14,343 bases of DNA from Candidatus Profundicultor aquiphilus (GTDB taxonomy: Bacteria; Atribacterota; Atribacteria; Atribacterales; Caldatribacteriaceae). The stretch is taken from positions 1-14,343 of the forward strand of contig JABUEZ010000018.1 in NCBI GenBank assembly GCA_013314795.1. Reading direction: 5' to 3'. Positions 1 to 7,177 of the stretch are shown here, one piece after another (position 1 is the stretch's first letter; every line of letters begins with the position of its first letter). The position numbers and the translations under genes were made by a program. The notes beneath the pieces are model-generated. The model ran no database searches. It saw only the letters and a program-made list of their open reading frames with translations, and had not been told where the DNA came from.

Positions 1-784
1 CGTTGCTCTGCGAGTGGCCAGGAATCTACTTCTTTCCCACGGGTACGCGGTGCAAGCCCTAAGAGAGGAAGGAATTCAAAAACCCATCGGCATTACCCTG
101 AACCTTTCTCCGATTCACCCTGCCCGAGAACAAGAGGAGGACTACGAAGCAGCCCGACGCTACGATGGGTATCTCAACCGCTTTTTCCTCGATCCAATTT
201 TCCGAGGACAATTTCCCGAAGACATGCTTTCACTTTACCAGAAAAAGGGATTTAGCCTTCCCCAGTTTAATGCCAGAGAAGGAACGCTGGTTTCCCAGCC
301 ACTCGATTTTCTGGGCATCAACTACTATTCCCGCAATGTGATTGCTCAGGGAACCGAACCAGTCCTTGAGACAATGCCGGTCGAACCTCCCAAGGCCGAA
401 AAAAGTTCCATGGGATGGGAAGTATACCCTGCTGGAATTTACGAAATCGTCCAGAGAGTAGCGAAGGAATATGCTCCCAAAGAAATTTACATCACCGAAA
501 ATGGATACCCTTCACCGGATATCGTTTCTCAGGATGGCTCCGTGGAAGACACAAAACGGATTGAGTATCTGCGGAACCATCTCCTTTTCCTTCACCGAGC
601 TATGGAAGAGGACGCTCCGGTGAAAGGATACTTTGTATGGAGTCTCATGGACAACTTTGAGTGGTCTCTTGGCCTCACTCAGCGTTTTGGCCTGATTTAT
701 ACGGATTACAAAACCCTCCGTCGCATCCCCAAAAAGAGCTTTTACTTTTACCAGGACGTGATTCGTACCAGAAAACTTGTATAG
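1..784 (+). CDS. GH1 family beta-glucosidase, C-terminal part (5' truncated by window edge)
   Basis: This is the C-terminal part of a glycoside hydrolase family 1 enzyme, a retaining beta-glucosidase or beta-galactosidase that cleaves disaccharides or short oligosaccharides, probably in the cytoplasm. The frame is open from base 2, so the true start lies outside the window; the GTG at 14 is internal. The nucleophile motif ITENG is visible, with its Glu codon at 497-499. The typical GH1 tail follows: YFVWSLMDNFEWSLG, which carries aglycone- and glucose-binding Trp/Glu residues, then RFGLIYTDY and a final PKKSFYFYQDVI helix. The acid/base NEP motif is expected upstream and is not in the window. 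The gene stops at TAG 782-784, just before a 13-bp hairpin. Substrate preference within GH1 cannot be told from this fragment. Confidence 0.95.
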   Translation, partial: VALRVARNLLLSHGYAVQALREEGIQKPIGITLNLSPIHPAREQEEDYEAARRYDGYLNRFFLDPIFRGQFPEDMLSLYQKKGFSLPQFNAREGTLVSQPLDFLGINYYSRNVIAQGTEPVLETMPVEPPKAEKSSMGWEVYPAGIYEIVQRVAKEYAPKEIYITENGYPSPDIVSQDGSVEDTKRIEYLRNHLLFLHRAMEEDAPVKGYFVWSLMDNFEWSLGLTQRFGLIYTDYKTLRRIPKKSFYFYQDVIRTRKLV

Positions 785-791
785 AAAAAGC

Positions 792-827
792 CGGATAACC
801 TTCTTTCGGCCGAGAGAAGGTTATCCG
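792..827 (+). terminator. Perfect 13-bp hairpin after the GH1 gene, no U-tract on the + strand
   Basis: The arms 792-804 (CGGATAACCTTCT) and 815-827 (AGAAGGTTATCCG) are exact reverse complements around a 10-nt loop containing CGGCCG. It starts 7 nt after the GH1 stop codon. On the + strand it is followed by A residues, not T, so it is not a canonical intrinsic terminator for GH1. Read on the - strand it would be followed by GGCTTTTTC, but no - strand gene ends here. It may be a U-tract-less terminator, a processing site or a 3'-end stabiliser. Confidence 0.45.
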
Positions 828-860
828 AAAAAAGTTCAGGTACATTCTGGGAGCTTTTCA

Positions 861-1472
861 ATGCCAGGCGTCATCATCATTATCCGTGAGGCTTATTCTA
901 GAGAAGCCGAAGATGCCGCTTCCCTCATACTCCTCTCGGCGCCGTTTTTTACCGACATTTTGAGGGGAGAAACGCAAGGGAAACGAGTCTTTGCGAATCT
1001 CTTTCAAAGATGCGGTAACCTTTTCAGTTTCGAACACACCTATTTTGCCGAAAAAGAGGGAATCGTCGTGGGAATGGCCCTGGGATATGAATGGCCACAA
1101 AGGCAAAAAGAGAGGCTCCGAACCGGCCTTTTGCTCCTCTGCCAATCGGGATTTCATATCTTCCACCACCTCCAGTTCTGGCACAATCTAAGCGCAGCGA
1201 TCGGAACGTTCCACCCCCAGGGATACTACCTCAGTAACCTTGCAGTCTACCCTCAATATCAGGGACAGGGTATCGGCAAACAGTTGTTATTTTTTATAGA
1301 AGACAAAGCACGCCAAAAGAACCTCAAATGCGTGGAACTCGATGTGAGCGCAGAGAATCACCGAGCCATTGATTTCTACCACCACCTTGGATACCGGGTT
1401 ACCGAGGAATCACGATTCTCTTACCAGGGTAGTGCCATCGCCCTTCTCCGAATGATGAAAGAAATGCGGTGA
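861..1472 (+). CDS. GNAT family N-acetyltransferase
   Basis: This 203-residue protein has the GCN5-related N-acetyltransferase fold, which moves an acetyl group from acetyl-CoA to an amine. Motif A is clear: the strand YYLSNLAVYP leads into QGQGIG, the pyrophosphate-binding Q/R-x-x-G-x-G/A loop at about residues 134-139, and then a helix. Motif B follows with LDVSAENHRAIDFYHHLGY, the usual 'N..A..FY...GF' ending of RimI-like enzymes. I chose ATG 861 because GGGAG at 849-853 sits 7 nt upstream. An upstream in-frame start at 777 would run through the hairpin and lacks the SD. The gene is 76 nt after GH1 on the same strand and may be co-transcribed with it if the hairpin does not terminate. The substrate (protein N-terminus, antibiotic or small metabolite) cannot be assigned. 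Confidence 0.88.
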   Translation: MPGVIIIIREAYSREAEDAASLILLSAPFFTDILRGETQGKRVFANLFQRCGNLFSFEHTYFAEKEGIVVGMALGYEWPQRQKERLRTGLLLLCQSGFHIFHHLQFWHNLSAAIGTFHPQGYYLSNLAVYPQYQGQGIGKQLLFFIEDKARQKNLKCVELDVSAENHRAIDFYHHLGYRVTEESRFSYQGSAIALLRMMKEMR

Positions 1473-1548
1473 AAATTTTTCCCGCGTTCCTTTCACTTTC
1501 TCACTTAGATGGAGCAAAAAAGTCACCCAGGCTAAAGCAAGGAGAGAA

Positions 1549-2375
1549 ATGAAAATATGTCTCTTTCGTTTCTACGTGCTTTGTTTCTCTCCTCTCTCCC
1601 AAGTAATATACACCCTCGGTTTGGCATTTTTACCCCCGAGAACCCAGAAACCTCCAGAAGGTTAATGGTCGTTCTTTTCTCAGTTAAAGGGTGCAAAGCA
1701 GACATTAATTTCACCAGATTGTGGATGCTTTTTGCGAAATTACCCGGATATAATCCCCACCAAGACTCTTTAGAACTCCGGTAAAAAGAAAACGCCATTT
1801 GGAAAGCATACAAAAGCGGGAAACCTCGAAAAAGCTATCCACTTGGAAATGAGATTATCGATAAGAATTACTTGCGTAATATGACCCACTTTGGCAACCG
1901 CCAACAACCTCTCGAAGCAGGAAAGCATCTTCACCCTCAGTTTCAACCCAGAACATGAATGAAGAATCAGACTTTCCTGAGATACAGCCATAACCAAAAA
2001 CCTCTACCAGAACCCTGAGGGACTTTTTGCAACGTTTCTCCATGATGGAGCAACACAAAAGGGAAACCTGGAGAACGGGGGGTCTTTAAAAGCCCTGATA
2101 ACGGTGAAATTTACATCATGAAGTTTGTTGCAGAGGAAAAAGCAGCGACTACCGCTCAGGAAATAATTCCGCGCTGAAACGAGTTTCAACGTCGATGAGA
2201 AACAGGCTCAGGTACGCATTTACACCTTCATTCAGAACAACAAAAACTATACCATGCTGGTCACAACATATCCAGGTACGCCGGTTTTGCTCATTATTGT
2301 CGTTCCGGCAGGTATAATTACGACAAAGCCCAGGGCTGGATGGTAAAAACCATTACCGGATTCCATTTTCGGTGA
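1549..2375 (+). pseudogene. Frameshifted remnant of a secreted DcrB/PsbP-like protein
   Basis: No single frame is open, but protein-like stretches follow each other in alternating + frames. ATG 1549 has an SD (GGAGAG, 1540-1545) and starts a short hydrophobic, signal-like run that soon stops. From 1990 frame 1 reads ITKNLYQNPEGLFATFLHDG. From 2082 frame 0 reads VFKSPDNGEIYIMKF and on to a TGA at 2175. From 2176 frame 1 reads FNVDEKQAQV, IYTFIQNNKN and YTMLVTTYPG. From about 2286 frame 0 reads YNYDKAQGWMVKTITGF and stops at 2373-2375. The order (edge strands, 'nYTMLVTTYPG' strand, then a 'MVKTITGFhF' C-terminal helix/strand) resembles DcrB/PsbP-like lipoproteins in which a final 'mv.S..f' segment ends the domain. 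At least three frameshifts are needed in the last 400 bp. The part between 1549 and 1990 is less certain, and the family call rests on pattern only. Confidence 0.45.
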
Positions 2376-3007
2376 ACTTTCGTGTTCCGGAAACGGTTTT
2401 TGATACCTTTTGTGGCGACAACAATTTTTCCCATCTCTCCAGTGTCAAAATATTCCAGAATTACTGATTCCGTTTCCCAGAACCCGGAGGGCGAACTGGC
2501 AGATCATAGTAAACGCCCTCAACCGCCGGATTATCTTTGGGAAAAACCAGGTAATTCGGCGGTTTTTGATTCTCTTTATCTTGAACTATGCCCAGCACCT
2601 TACCACCGACCATGCCGCTCTCGTTATCCAGACACTTTCCCAAAACATGACGAAGCTCCCGTTATCGGATACAGGACCAACAAATCATCGCTATCTCCAC
2701 ACTCACCGAAAACCTGGCCAACCAGAAAATAGCCTCCGACCTCGAGGCTGGAGTTTTTTCGTTTACAAGAATAAACCGATCATGCAGTCCTTTACTTGAT
2801 CCCCCCGCGTTACGGTGCAAAGAAAAATAGAAAAACTATCTCAACCGGATACTCACGCCCTATAAAAATTCCTTGCGGTGAATTAGAGATACGCAGGGAC
2901 ACTGGTCTTACCCTGGAGAAGTTTCTCGGCAAAGTCCTGGCCGTCCTGAAAACGTTTTTGAGAACAATGCTCGCTCGAGCAGACAAAGACAGGACAACAC
3001 ACCTACA
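2376..3007. other. Gene-free stretch, probably decayed coding DNA
   Basis: I see no recognisable gene here. Overlapping short open frames on + (2382-2732, 2410-2799, 2796-3011) lack convincing SD sites and give proline/histidine-rich or mixed sequences typical of out-of-frame reading. Fragments such as LTLEKFLGKVLAVLKTFL (about 2910-2965) look protein-like and might be the helix of a second decayed DcrB-like copy, but this is weak. A possible hairpin with a T-run lies at 2731-2759. The stretch ends at the promoter of the phosphatase gene. Confidence 0.4.
2731..2759 (+). terminator. Possible intrinsic terminator inside the decayed region
   Basis: AGCCTC (2731-2736) can pair with GAGGCT (2744-2749) over a 7-nt loop, followed after GGAG by TTTTTT (2754-2759). 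This is the arrangement of a weak rho-independent terminator on the + strand. The stem is only 6 bp, and the gene it once served is not recognisable. Confidence 0.3.
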
Positions 3008-3036
3008 TTGACCGCTTTACAGAATACCGTTAGAAT
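3008..3036 (+). promoter_or_regulatory. Sigma-70-type promoter for the phosphatase gene
   Basis: TTGACC (3008-3013) and TAGAAT (3031-3036) are separated by exactly 17 nt, each one mismatch from the consensus -35 and -10 boxes. Transcription would start near 3043, leaving a leader of about 90 nt before ATG 3134. No gene lies in between. Confidence 0.6.
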
Positions 3037-3133
3037 AGAAAAAACGGCGTACCATTCTGCCACTTCTGAAGTTCAATTACGTATCATATCAATACCAACC
3101 TTGCCCATGCGCCCAAAAGGAGAGTAGAGAACC

Positions 3134-3637
3134 ATGAGTGATACCTTTTTACGCCAGGTCAACCTGGAGAGAAAGGCTCCGGGGAAACTTTTTCTTTACC
3201 CCATGCCCGGTCTTAAGGAATCCCTGCAGGAATTCGAAGCGGCGCTCGAGCGAGAAAGAATAACGCTCGTTGTATGCCTTACCTCCTTTGAAGAAATCGA
3301 GTGGAAATCTCCGAAGTACGCTCTGTACCTTCGGGAACATATCTCTCCCACCCTGGTACGGCATTTTCCTATCCCCGACTTTGATATTCCCAAAAACATC
3401 GAAGCATTCCTTAACCTGGTAACAGACCTTGCTTGTCGAATTCGGAATGGGGAAAATGTCTTAATCCACTGCGCCGCCGGAATCGGCCGAACCGGGACCA
3501 CCGCCATAGCTACTCTCATGTCCCTGGGGTTTCACTACCACGACGCAAGAAAACGCGTCAAACAGGCCGGCTCTTATCCGGAAGATTCCCAGGAAGCATT
3601 CCTCACTGAACTGGCAAGACGTCTAAACGCATTGTAA
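3134..3637 (+). CDS. Dual-specificity / protein tyrosine phosphatase family protein
   Basis: This is a 167-residue cysteine-dependent phosphatase of the DSP/PTP superfamily. The P-loop is HCAAGIGRTG at residues 112-121, a CX5R signature with nucleophile C113 and R119, placed after the strand ENVLIH as in the family. The general-acid loop is seen in FPIPDFDIP, with D82 the likely proton donor. The size equals a bare catalytic domain; there is no signal peptide or membrane segment, so the protein is cytoplasmic. AGGAG at 3117-3121 precedes ATG by about 12 nt, a little long but acceptable. It appears monocistronic, with its own promoter (3008-3036) and a long hairpin after it. The substrate is unknown: phosphotyrosine or phosphoserine proteins, or phosphoinositol-like compounds, are all possible. 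Confidence 0.88.
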   Translation: MSDTFLRQVNLERKAPGKLFLYPMPGLKESLQEFEAALERERITLVVCLTSFEEIEWKSPKYALYLREHISPTLVRHFPIPDFDIPKNIEAFLNLVTDLACRIRNGENVLIHCAAGIGRTGTTAIATLMSLGFHYHDARKRVKQAGSYPEDSQEAFLTELARRLNAL

Positions 3638-3689
3638 GGATAACCTGAACGTCTTACCTTTGACTGTTTCCGACTTTCCCGTTTCTTGA

Positions 3690-3728
3690 CTTTGTTGTGG
3701 GATAACTTGCAAGACATCCCCAACAAAG
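3690..3728. terminator. 13-bp hairpin with one bulge between convergent genes
   Basis: CTTTGTTG(T)GGGAT at 3690-3703 pairs with ATCCCCAACAAAG at 3716-3728, with a single bulged T at 3698; the loop contains the palindrome CTTGCAAG. It lies between the phosphatase gene (+, ending 3637) and the lipoprotein gene (-, ending 3787), where a two-way terminator would be useful. Neither side has a T-run, so termination is inferred from position only. Confidence 0.4.
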
Positions 3729-3786
3729 GGAGCTTCCCGGATCATGCTAGTCCAACTATTCCCACATCCAGTTCCACAAAATAATC

Positions 3787-4335
3787 TCAAAAAAGGAGTA
3801 GCACGCTCTCCTTTCGAACGGCCACGTGCACCGTGGAAGGGCTCGCTTCAGGGAGGAACGGTCCTGGGAAACGGTGGATTCGTATCCAGATGGTACTGGC
3901 GTTTGCGAGGTTAGTTCGAGGAATCTTTATTTTGCCCCGACAAAGGTACCCCACCGGATCATTGGGCGGGGAAACATTCGGCAGGGTCACTTCTTTTGTA
4001 CCCACAATGAGCCCACCCATGGTACCGACAGGGGGAATCCCATAGGAAATAAAGAACCGAGCATCAACACCAGGAGGTCCATCCATCCGGCTGGTAGCGA
4101 GAACCTCCAGGTCTAAAACCAGGTCTTTGGTTCCCGGAGGCACATCTTCAAACACCCACTCAGCCACCTGCTCGAACGAAGCATCCCGTAACCACCACCA
4201 GCCATTGATAAGGTCTCCATTGGAGAAAAACCAGCCGGCAAGTTTCTGCACCGACTCCGTATCGGAACATCCAGCCCCCAGAAAGAAAACCCAAAGAACC
4301 AGAAAAACCCAGAGCCAGTGGGTGAGCTTCCGCAC
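3787..4335 (-). CDS. Lipoprotein of unknown function
   Basis: The protein has a clear lipoprotein signal: positive residues (VRK), a Trp/Phe/Val-rich hydrophobic stretch, and the lipobox LGAGC. It should therefore be exported and acylated on that Cys (about residue 23). The mature part of roughly 160 residues is rich in beta-type sequence (DLVLDLEVLATS, WIRIHRFPG) and contains several WWW/WVF aromatic clusters; I do not recognise the family. Start choice: a strong AGGAGG lies at 4343-4348, only 1 nt from the ATG at 4341 but 7 nt from the GTG at 4335, so GTG is the better start. The ATG would add two residues. The last codons and stop form the right part of a terminator-like hairpin. It is transcribed alone and converges with the phosphatase gene. 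Confidence 0.8.
   Translation of the reverse strand: MRKLTHWLWVFLVLWVFFLGAGCSDTESVQKLAGWFFSNGDLINGWWWLRDASFEQVAEWVFEDVPPGTKDLVLDLEVLATSRMDGPPGVDARFFISYGIPPVGTMGGLIVGTKEVTLPNVSPPNDPVGYLCRGKIKIPRTNLANASTIWIRIHRFPGPFLPEASPSTVHVAVRKESVLLLF
3788..3814 (-). terminator. Intrinsic terminator overlapping the end of the lipoprotein gene
   Basis: On the - strand AAAGGAG (3814-3808) pairs with CTCCTTT (3798-3792), with an AGC/GCT pairing possible in the loop, followed directly by a run of T to about 3788. The last codons (Leu-Leu-Phe) are inside the stem and the TGA at 3789-3787 falls at the end of the T-run, so terminator and coding sequence overlap. Confidence 0.6.
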
Positions 4336-4540
4336 TTTCATCCCTCCTTATTCAGGTCTTTCAACCTTGTCAACTTTGTGTTTGATCACCAGATGCCAAG
4401 AAGGAGACGGAACACACAGTACCAGCGTTCTGCTATAACCTTTATCCCCTCCGACCACGCAACGAAAAACCTGTGTCCTGAGAAGGTGATTCAGAAAGAT
4501 AGCATTTTTAAAGAGACCAGAACTGCGTTACCACCACTTT

Positions 4541-4645
<105 letters not shown>

Positions 4646-5106
4646 ACGTTTTATTTTAAAATATTCCCTGAGGATTTGGCTACACTTTTCCTGTAAAATT
4701 CCACCCTGAATTTCCACTTTGTGGTTCCAGGGAAGGTCGAAGACCCGCAGCACACTGTGAACGACGCCGCCCTTAGGGTCGTAGGCCCCAAAGACAAGCC
4801 TTTTTATCCTGGCCTGGATGATGGCCCCAGCGCACATGAGACAGGGTTCCAGAGTAACATAGAGGGCGCATTCACTCAACCGCCAACTACGGAGCACCTG
4901 CGAAGCTTTTTCAATGACCTCGATTTCGGCATGCAGAAGAGGATTCTGGGTTTTTTCCCGGCGGTTGTGGGCTTGGGCAATCACTTTTCCCTCCAGGACC
5001 ACACAGGCACCCACCGGGACTTCGTCTTCGAGGAAGGCCTTTTGCGCCTCTTCCAGGGCAATTGCCATAAAGTATTCGTCACACTGACACATGGTTAACC
5101 CACCAG

Positions 5107-5138
5107 GAGGAAGAGAAGCGGGATTGCTTCTCTTCCTC
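5107..5138 (-). terminator. Perfect 13-bp hairpin between hydA and tadA, no U-tract
   Basis: GAGGAAGAGAAGC (5107-5119) and GCTTCTCTTCCTC (5126-5138) pair perfectly over a 6-nt loop. It begins 8 nt after the hydA stop and ends 14 nt before the tadA start. In the direction of transcription no T-run follows, so it may be a weak or factor-assisted terminator, a processing site, or a structure protecting the 3' end of the hydrogenase mRNA. The GGTGG that could serve as the tadA ribosome site lies just beyond the stem. Confidence 0.45.
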
Positions 5139-5146
5139 GAAGGATT

Positions 5147-7177
5147 TTATTCTTTAACCTTGGAGAGAATCTCCTCGTTAAAAACCCGCTCCAGGTTTTC
5201 TTCGTTCACTCCGGAAATGACCTCGTCATTGACCCGGATGTTGGGCCCCTGTGAACACCGCTCCAGACAGAAGGTAGCCCCGACACTGACTTTGTCTTCC
5301 AGCTTGTGCTCCTTGATGAGTTTGAGAAGACCCTGAAGGAGATTATAGGAACCTTTGAGGTAACAACTGGTTCCCACACAGACAGCCACATCCACCTTCT
5401 GGGCACTTTTGGCCTCCTGAATGCGAATGACTTCATCGCTGATGCGCCGGCGAGAACGATAACGAGTGTGGAGATGCTCTTCGGCAGTTTCACTTCCAGG
5501 ATGTTTCAGCCACTGTTCGTACAGGAATTTGATGGCCGGGTTATCCTGGGCCTTGCGTACCGGACTCAGGCGGTCGGCGTTATAGAGACCCTCGGCGCGT
5601 TTACGAAGCACCGCAAGGTAATCGGGATATCCCAGGGGCATTCCTCCGCCACCGATGCATCCGCCAGGGCAGCTCATGACTTCGATGAAGTCATAGTACC
5701 GCTTCCCTTCGCGGACTTCCCTGATGAGTTGCTGAGCTCGGGCCAGGCCGTGGACAATGGCCACCTTCACCGTGCGGCCATCGAAGTCAACCTCGGCTTC
5801 CCGAACGCTTTCCAAACCCCGGACGCCCTTGAATTCCACTTCTTTGAGTTCTTTCCCGGTAAGACGTTCATAGGCATATCGCAATACCGCTTCGGTAACA
5901 CCACCGGTTACACCGAAAAGTACCCCGGCACCGCTTCCGGCACTGAGAGGGATATCAAAGGGAACAGGATCCAGTTCCTTAAAGTCGATATTGGCCGATT
6001 TAATCATTCGGATGGTTTCCTGAGCAGAGAGCACGATATCCACATCGGGAATTTCCCCATGAACGTATTCCGGACGCCGAGCCTCGAACTTCTTGGCCAC
6101 ACAGGGCATGATGGAAACGGAAACAATCTTCTCCTTAGGAACATTCTCTAAACGGGTGACAAAGTTTTTAATCACCGAACCGAACATCTGCTGCGGCGAA
6201 CGGGCTGAGGAGAGATGTTCCAAATAGAAGGGGTAATTGCGCTCGGCATAGACCACCCAGGATGGACAGCAGGAAGTAAACTGGGGTAAACGCTCTCCCT
6301 TCTGCAGGCGTTTGAAGAACTCTTCGGCTTCTTCCAGGACGGTTAAGTCGGCACTGAAGGAGGTGTCATAGACTCGATCAAAGCCGATTTTTTTGAGAGC
6401 CGCCACGATTTTTCCGGTGGTGATTTCTCCCGGTGGAAGACCAAAGGCTTCGCCAATGGCAACGCGCACTGCGGGGGCAATCTGAGCCACCACGAATTTT
6501 TCCTTGTCCAAGACCGCTTCCCAGGCTTTGTCGACTTCAGATTTGACCACTAAAGCTGCGGTCGGACAGCGGATAGCACACTGGCCACAGTAGACGCACT
6601 CTACTTCGCTGAGTTTTTTCCCAAAAGCCGGTTCCACCTGGGCTTTTGAACCACGAAGGGTAAAATCATAGATTCCAATTCCTTCAATCTCCCGACAGGC
6701 CCGCACACAGTCACCACAGAGGATACACCGGTTCGGATCACGCACCAAAGAAAAAGTGGACGTGTCCTTGGGAACTTTTTCTTTGCGTTCCCCAAAGCGT
6801 ACTTCTTTGATCCCCATCCGGGCCGACATTTCCTGGAGACGACAGTTGAGATTCCGCTCACAGACCGTGCAATCCCGTTCGTGATTGGCAAGATACAGTT
6901 CCAGAATCGTCCTGCGTGCTTCCAGAACCCTGGCGGTATTGGTACGGATAATCATACCTGGCTCTGGCGGAGTCGAACAGGAAGGCATGAGACCCCTTCC
7001 TTCCACCTCCACAAGGCACATCCGGCAGGCTCCGTAAACACTTAAATCCGAATGGTAACAGAAGGTGGGAATGTCGATATTGGCTTTTTTGGCCACTTCC
7101 AGAATATTCTTTTCGCCGTTCAGGGCTACTTCCTGCCCGTCGATAACCACCACTTTCTTTTCCACACCGTTACTCAT
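5147..7177 (-). CDS. hydA: NADH/ferredoxin-dependent [FeFe] hydrogenase catalytic subunit HydA
   Basis: This is the catalytic subunit of the HydABC-type bifurcating [FeFe] hydrogenase (group A3), 676 residues. Domains in order: N-terminal [2Fe-2S] ferredoxin (C40, C51, C54, C67); His/Cys [4Fe-4S] site (H99, C103, C106, C112); two [4Fe-4S] clusters (C151/154/157/161 and C194/197/200/204); the H-cluster domain with TSCCPSW (C303, C304), MPCVAKKFE (C359) and MSCPGGCIGGGG (C503, C507); and a C-terminal thioredoxin-like [2Fe-2S] domain (C600, C605, C637, C641). The first Cys of TSCC, the proton relay in catalytic hydrogenases, is present, so this is an active enzyme type. ATG 7177 has GGAGGAGGA about 6 nt upstream and overlaps hydB by 8 nt. 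It should bind HydB and HydC in the cytoplasm. The accessory maturases HydE, HydF and HydG are not in the window. Confidence 0.97.
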   Translation of the reverse strand: MSNGVEKKVVVIDGQEVALNGEKNILEVAKKANIDIPTFCYHSDLSVYGACRMCLVEVEGRGLMPSCSTPPEPGMIIRTNTARVLEARRTILELYLANHERDCTVCERNLNCRLQEMSARMGIKEVRFGERKEKVPKDTSTFSLVRDPNRCILCGDCVRACREIEGIGIYDFTLRGSKAQVEPAFGKKLSEVECVYCGQCAIRCPTAALVVKSEVDKAWEAVLDKEKFVVAQIAPAVRVAIGEAFGLPPGEITTGKIVAALKKIGFDRVYDTSFSADLTVLEEAEEFFKRLQKGERLPQFTSCCPSWVVYAERNYPFYLEHLSSARSPQQMFGSVIKNFVTRLENVPKEKIVSVSIMPCVAKKFEARRPEYVHGEIPDVDIVLSAQETIRMIKSANIDFKELDPVPFDIPLSAGSGAGVLFGVTGGVTEAVLRYAYERLTGKELKEVEFKGVRGLESVREAEVDFDGRTVKVAIVHGLARAQQLIREVREGKRYYDFIEVMSCPGGCIGGGGMPLGYPDYLAVLRKRAEGLYNADRLSPVRKAQDNPAIKFLYEQWLKHPGSETAEEHLHTRYRSRRRISDEVIRIQEAKSAQKVDVAVCVGTSCYLKGSYNLLQGLLKLIKEHKLEDKVSVGATFCLERCSQGPNIRVNDEVISGVNEENLERVFNEEILSKVKE

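Noticed and set aside
777..860. Upstream extension of the acetyltransferase to a start at 777
   Set aside because: It would overlap the GH1 stop, translate the 13-bp hairpin and lack an SD. The GNAT domain begins properly at 861 with GGGAG upstream.
2382..2799. Overlapping + strand frames as hypothetical genes
   Set aside because: There is no SD and no recognisable domain, and the overlapping frames have compositions unlike the neighbouring proteins. They were treated as decayed or noncoding DNA.
4345..4373. Promoter for the lipoprotein gene: TTGACA at 4373-4368 (- strand)
   Set aside because: The -35 box is perfect, but at 17 nt spacing the -10 would be TAAGGA inside the SD sequence, so the transcript would lack its ribosome site. 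It is probably chance.
5306..6151. + strand open frame of 281 codons opposite hydA
   Set aside because: It is antisense to the H-cluster region of hydA, whose reading is certain from motifs. The sequence has no recognisable domain.
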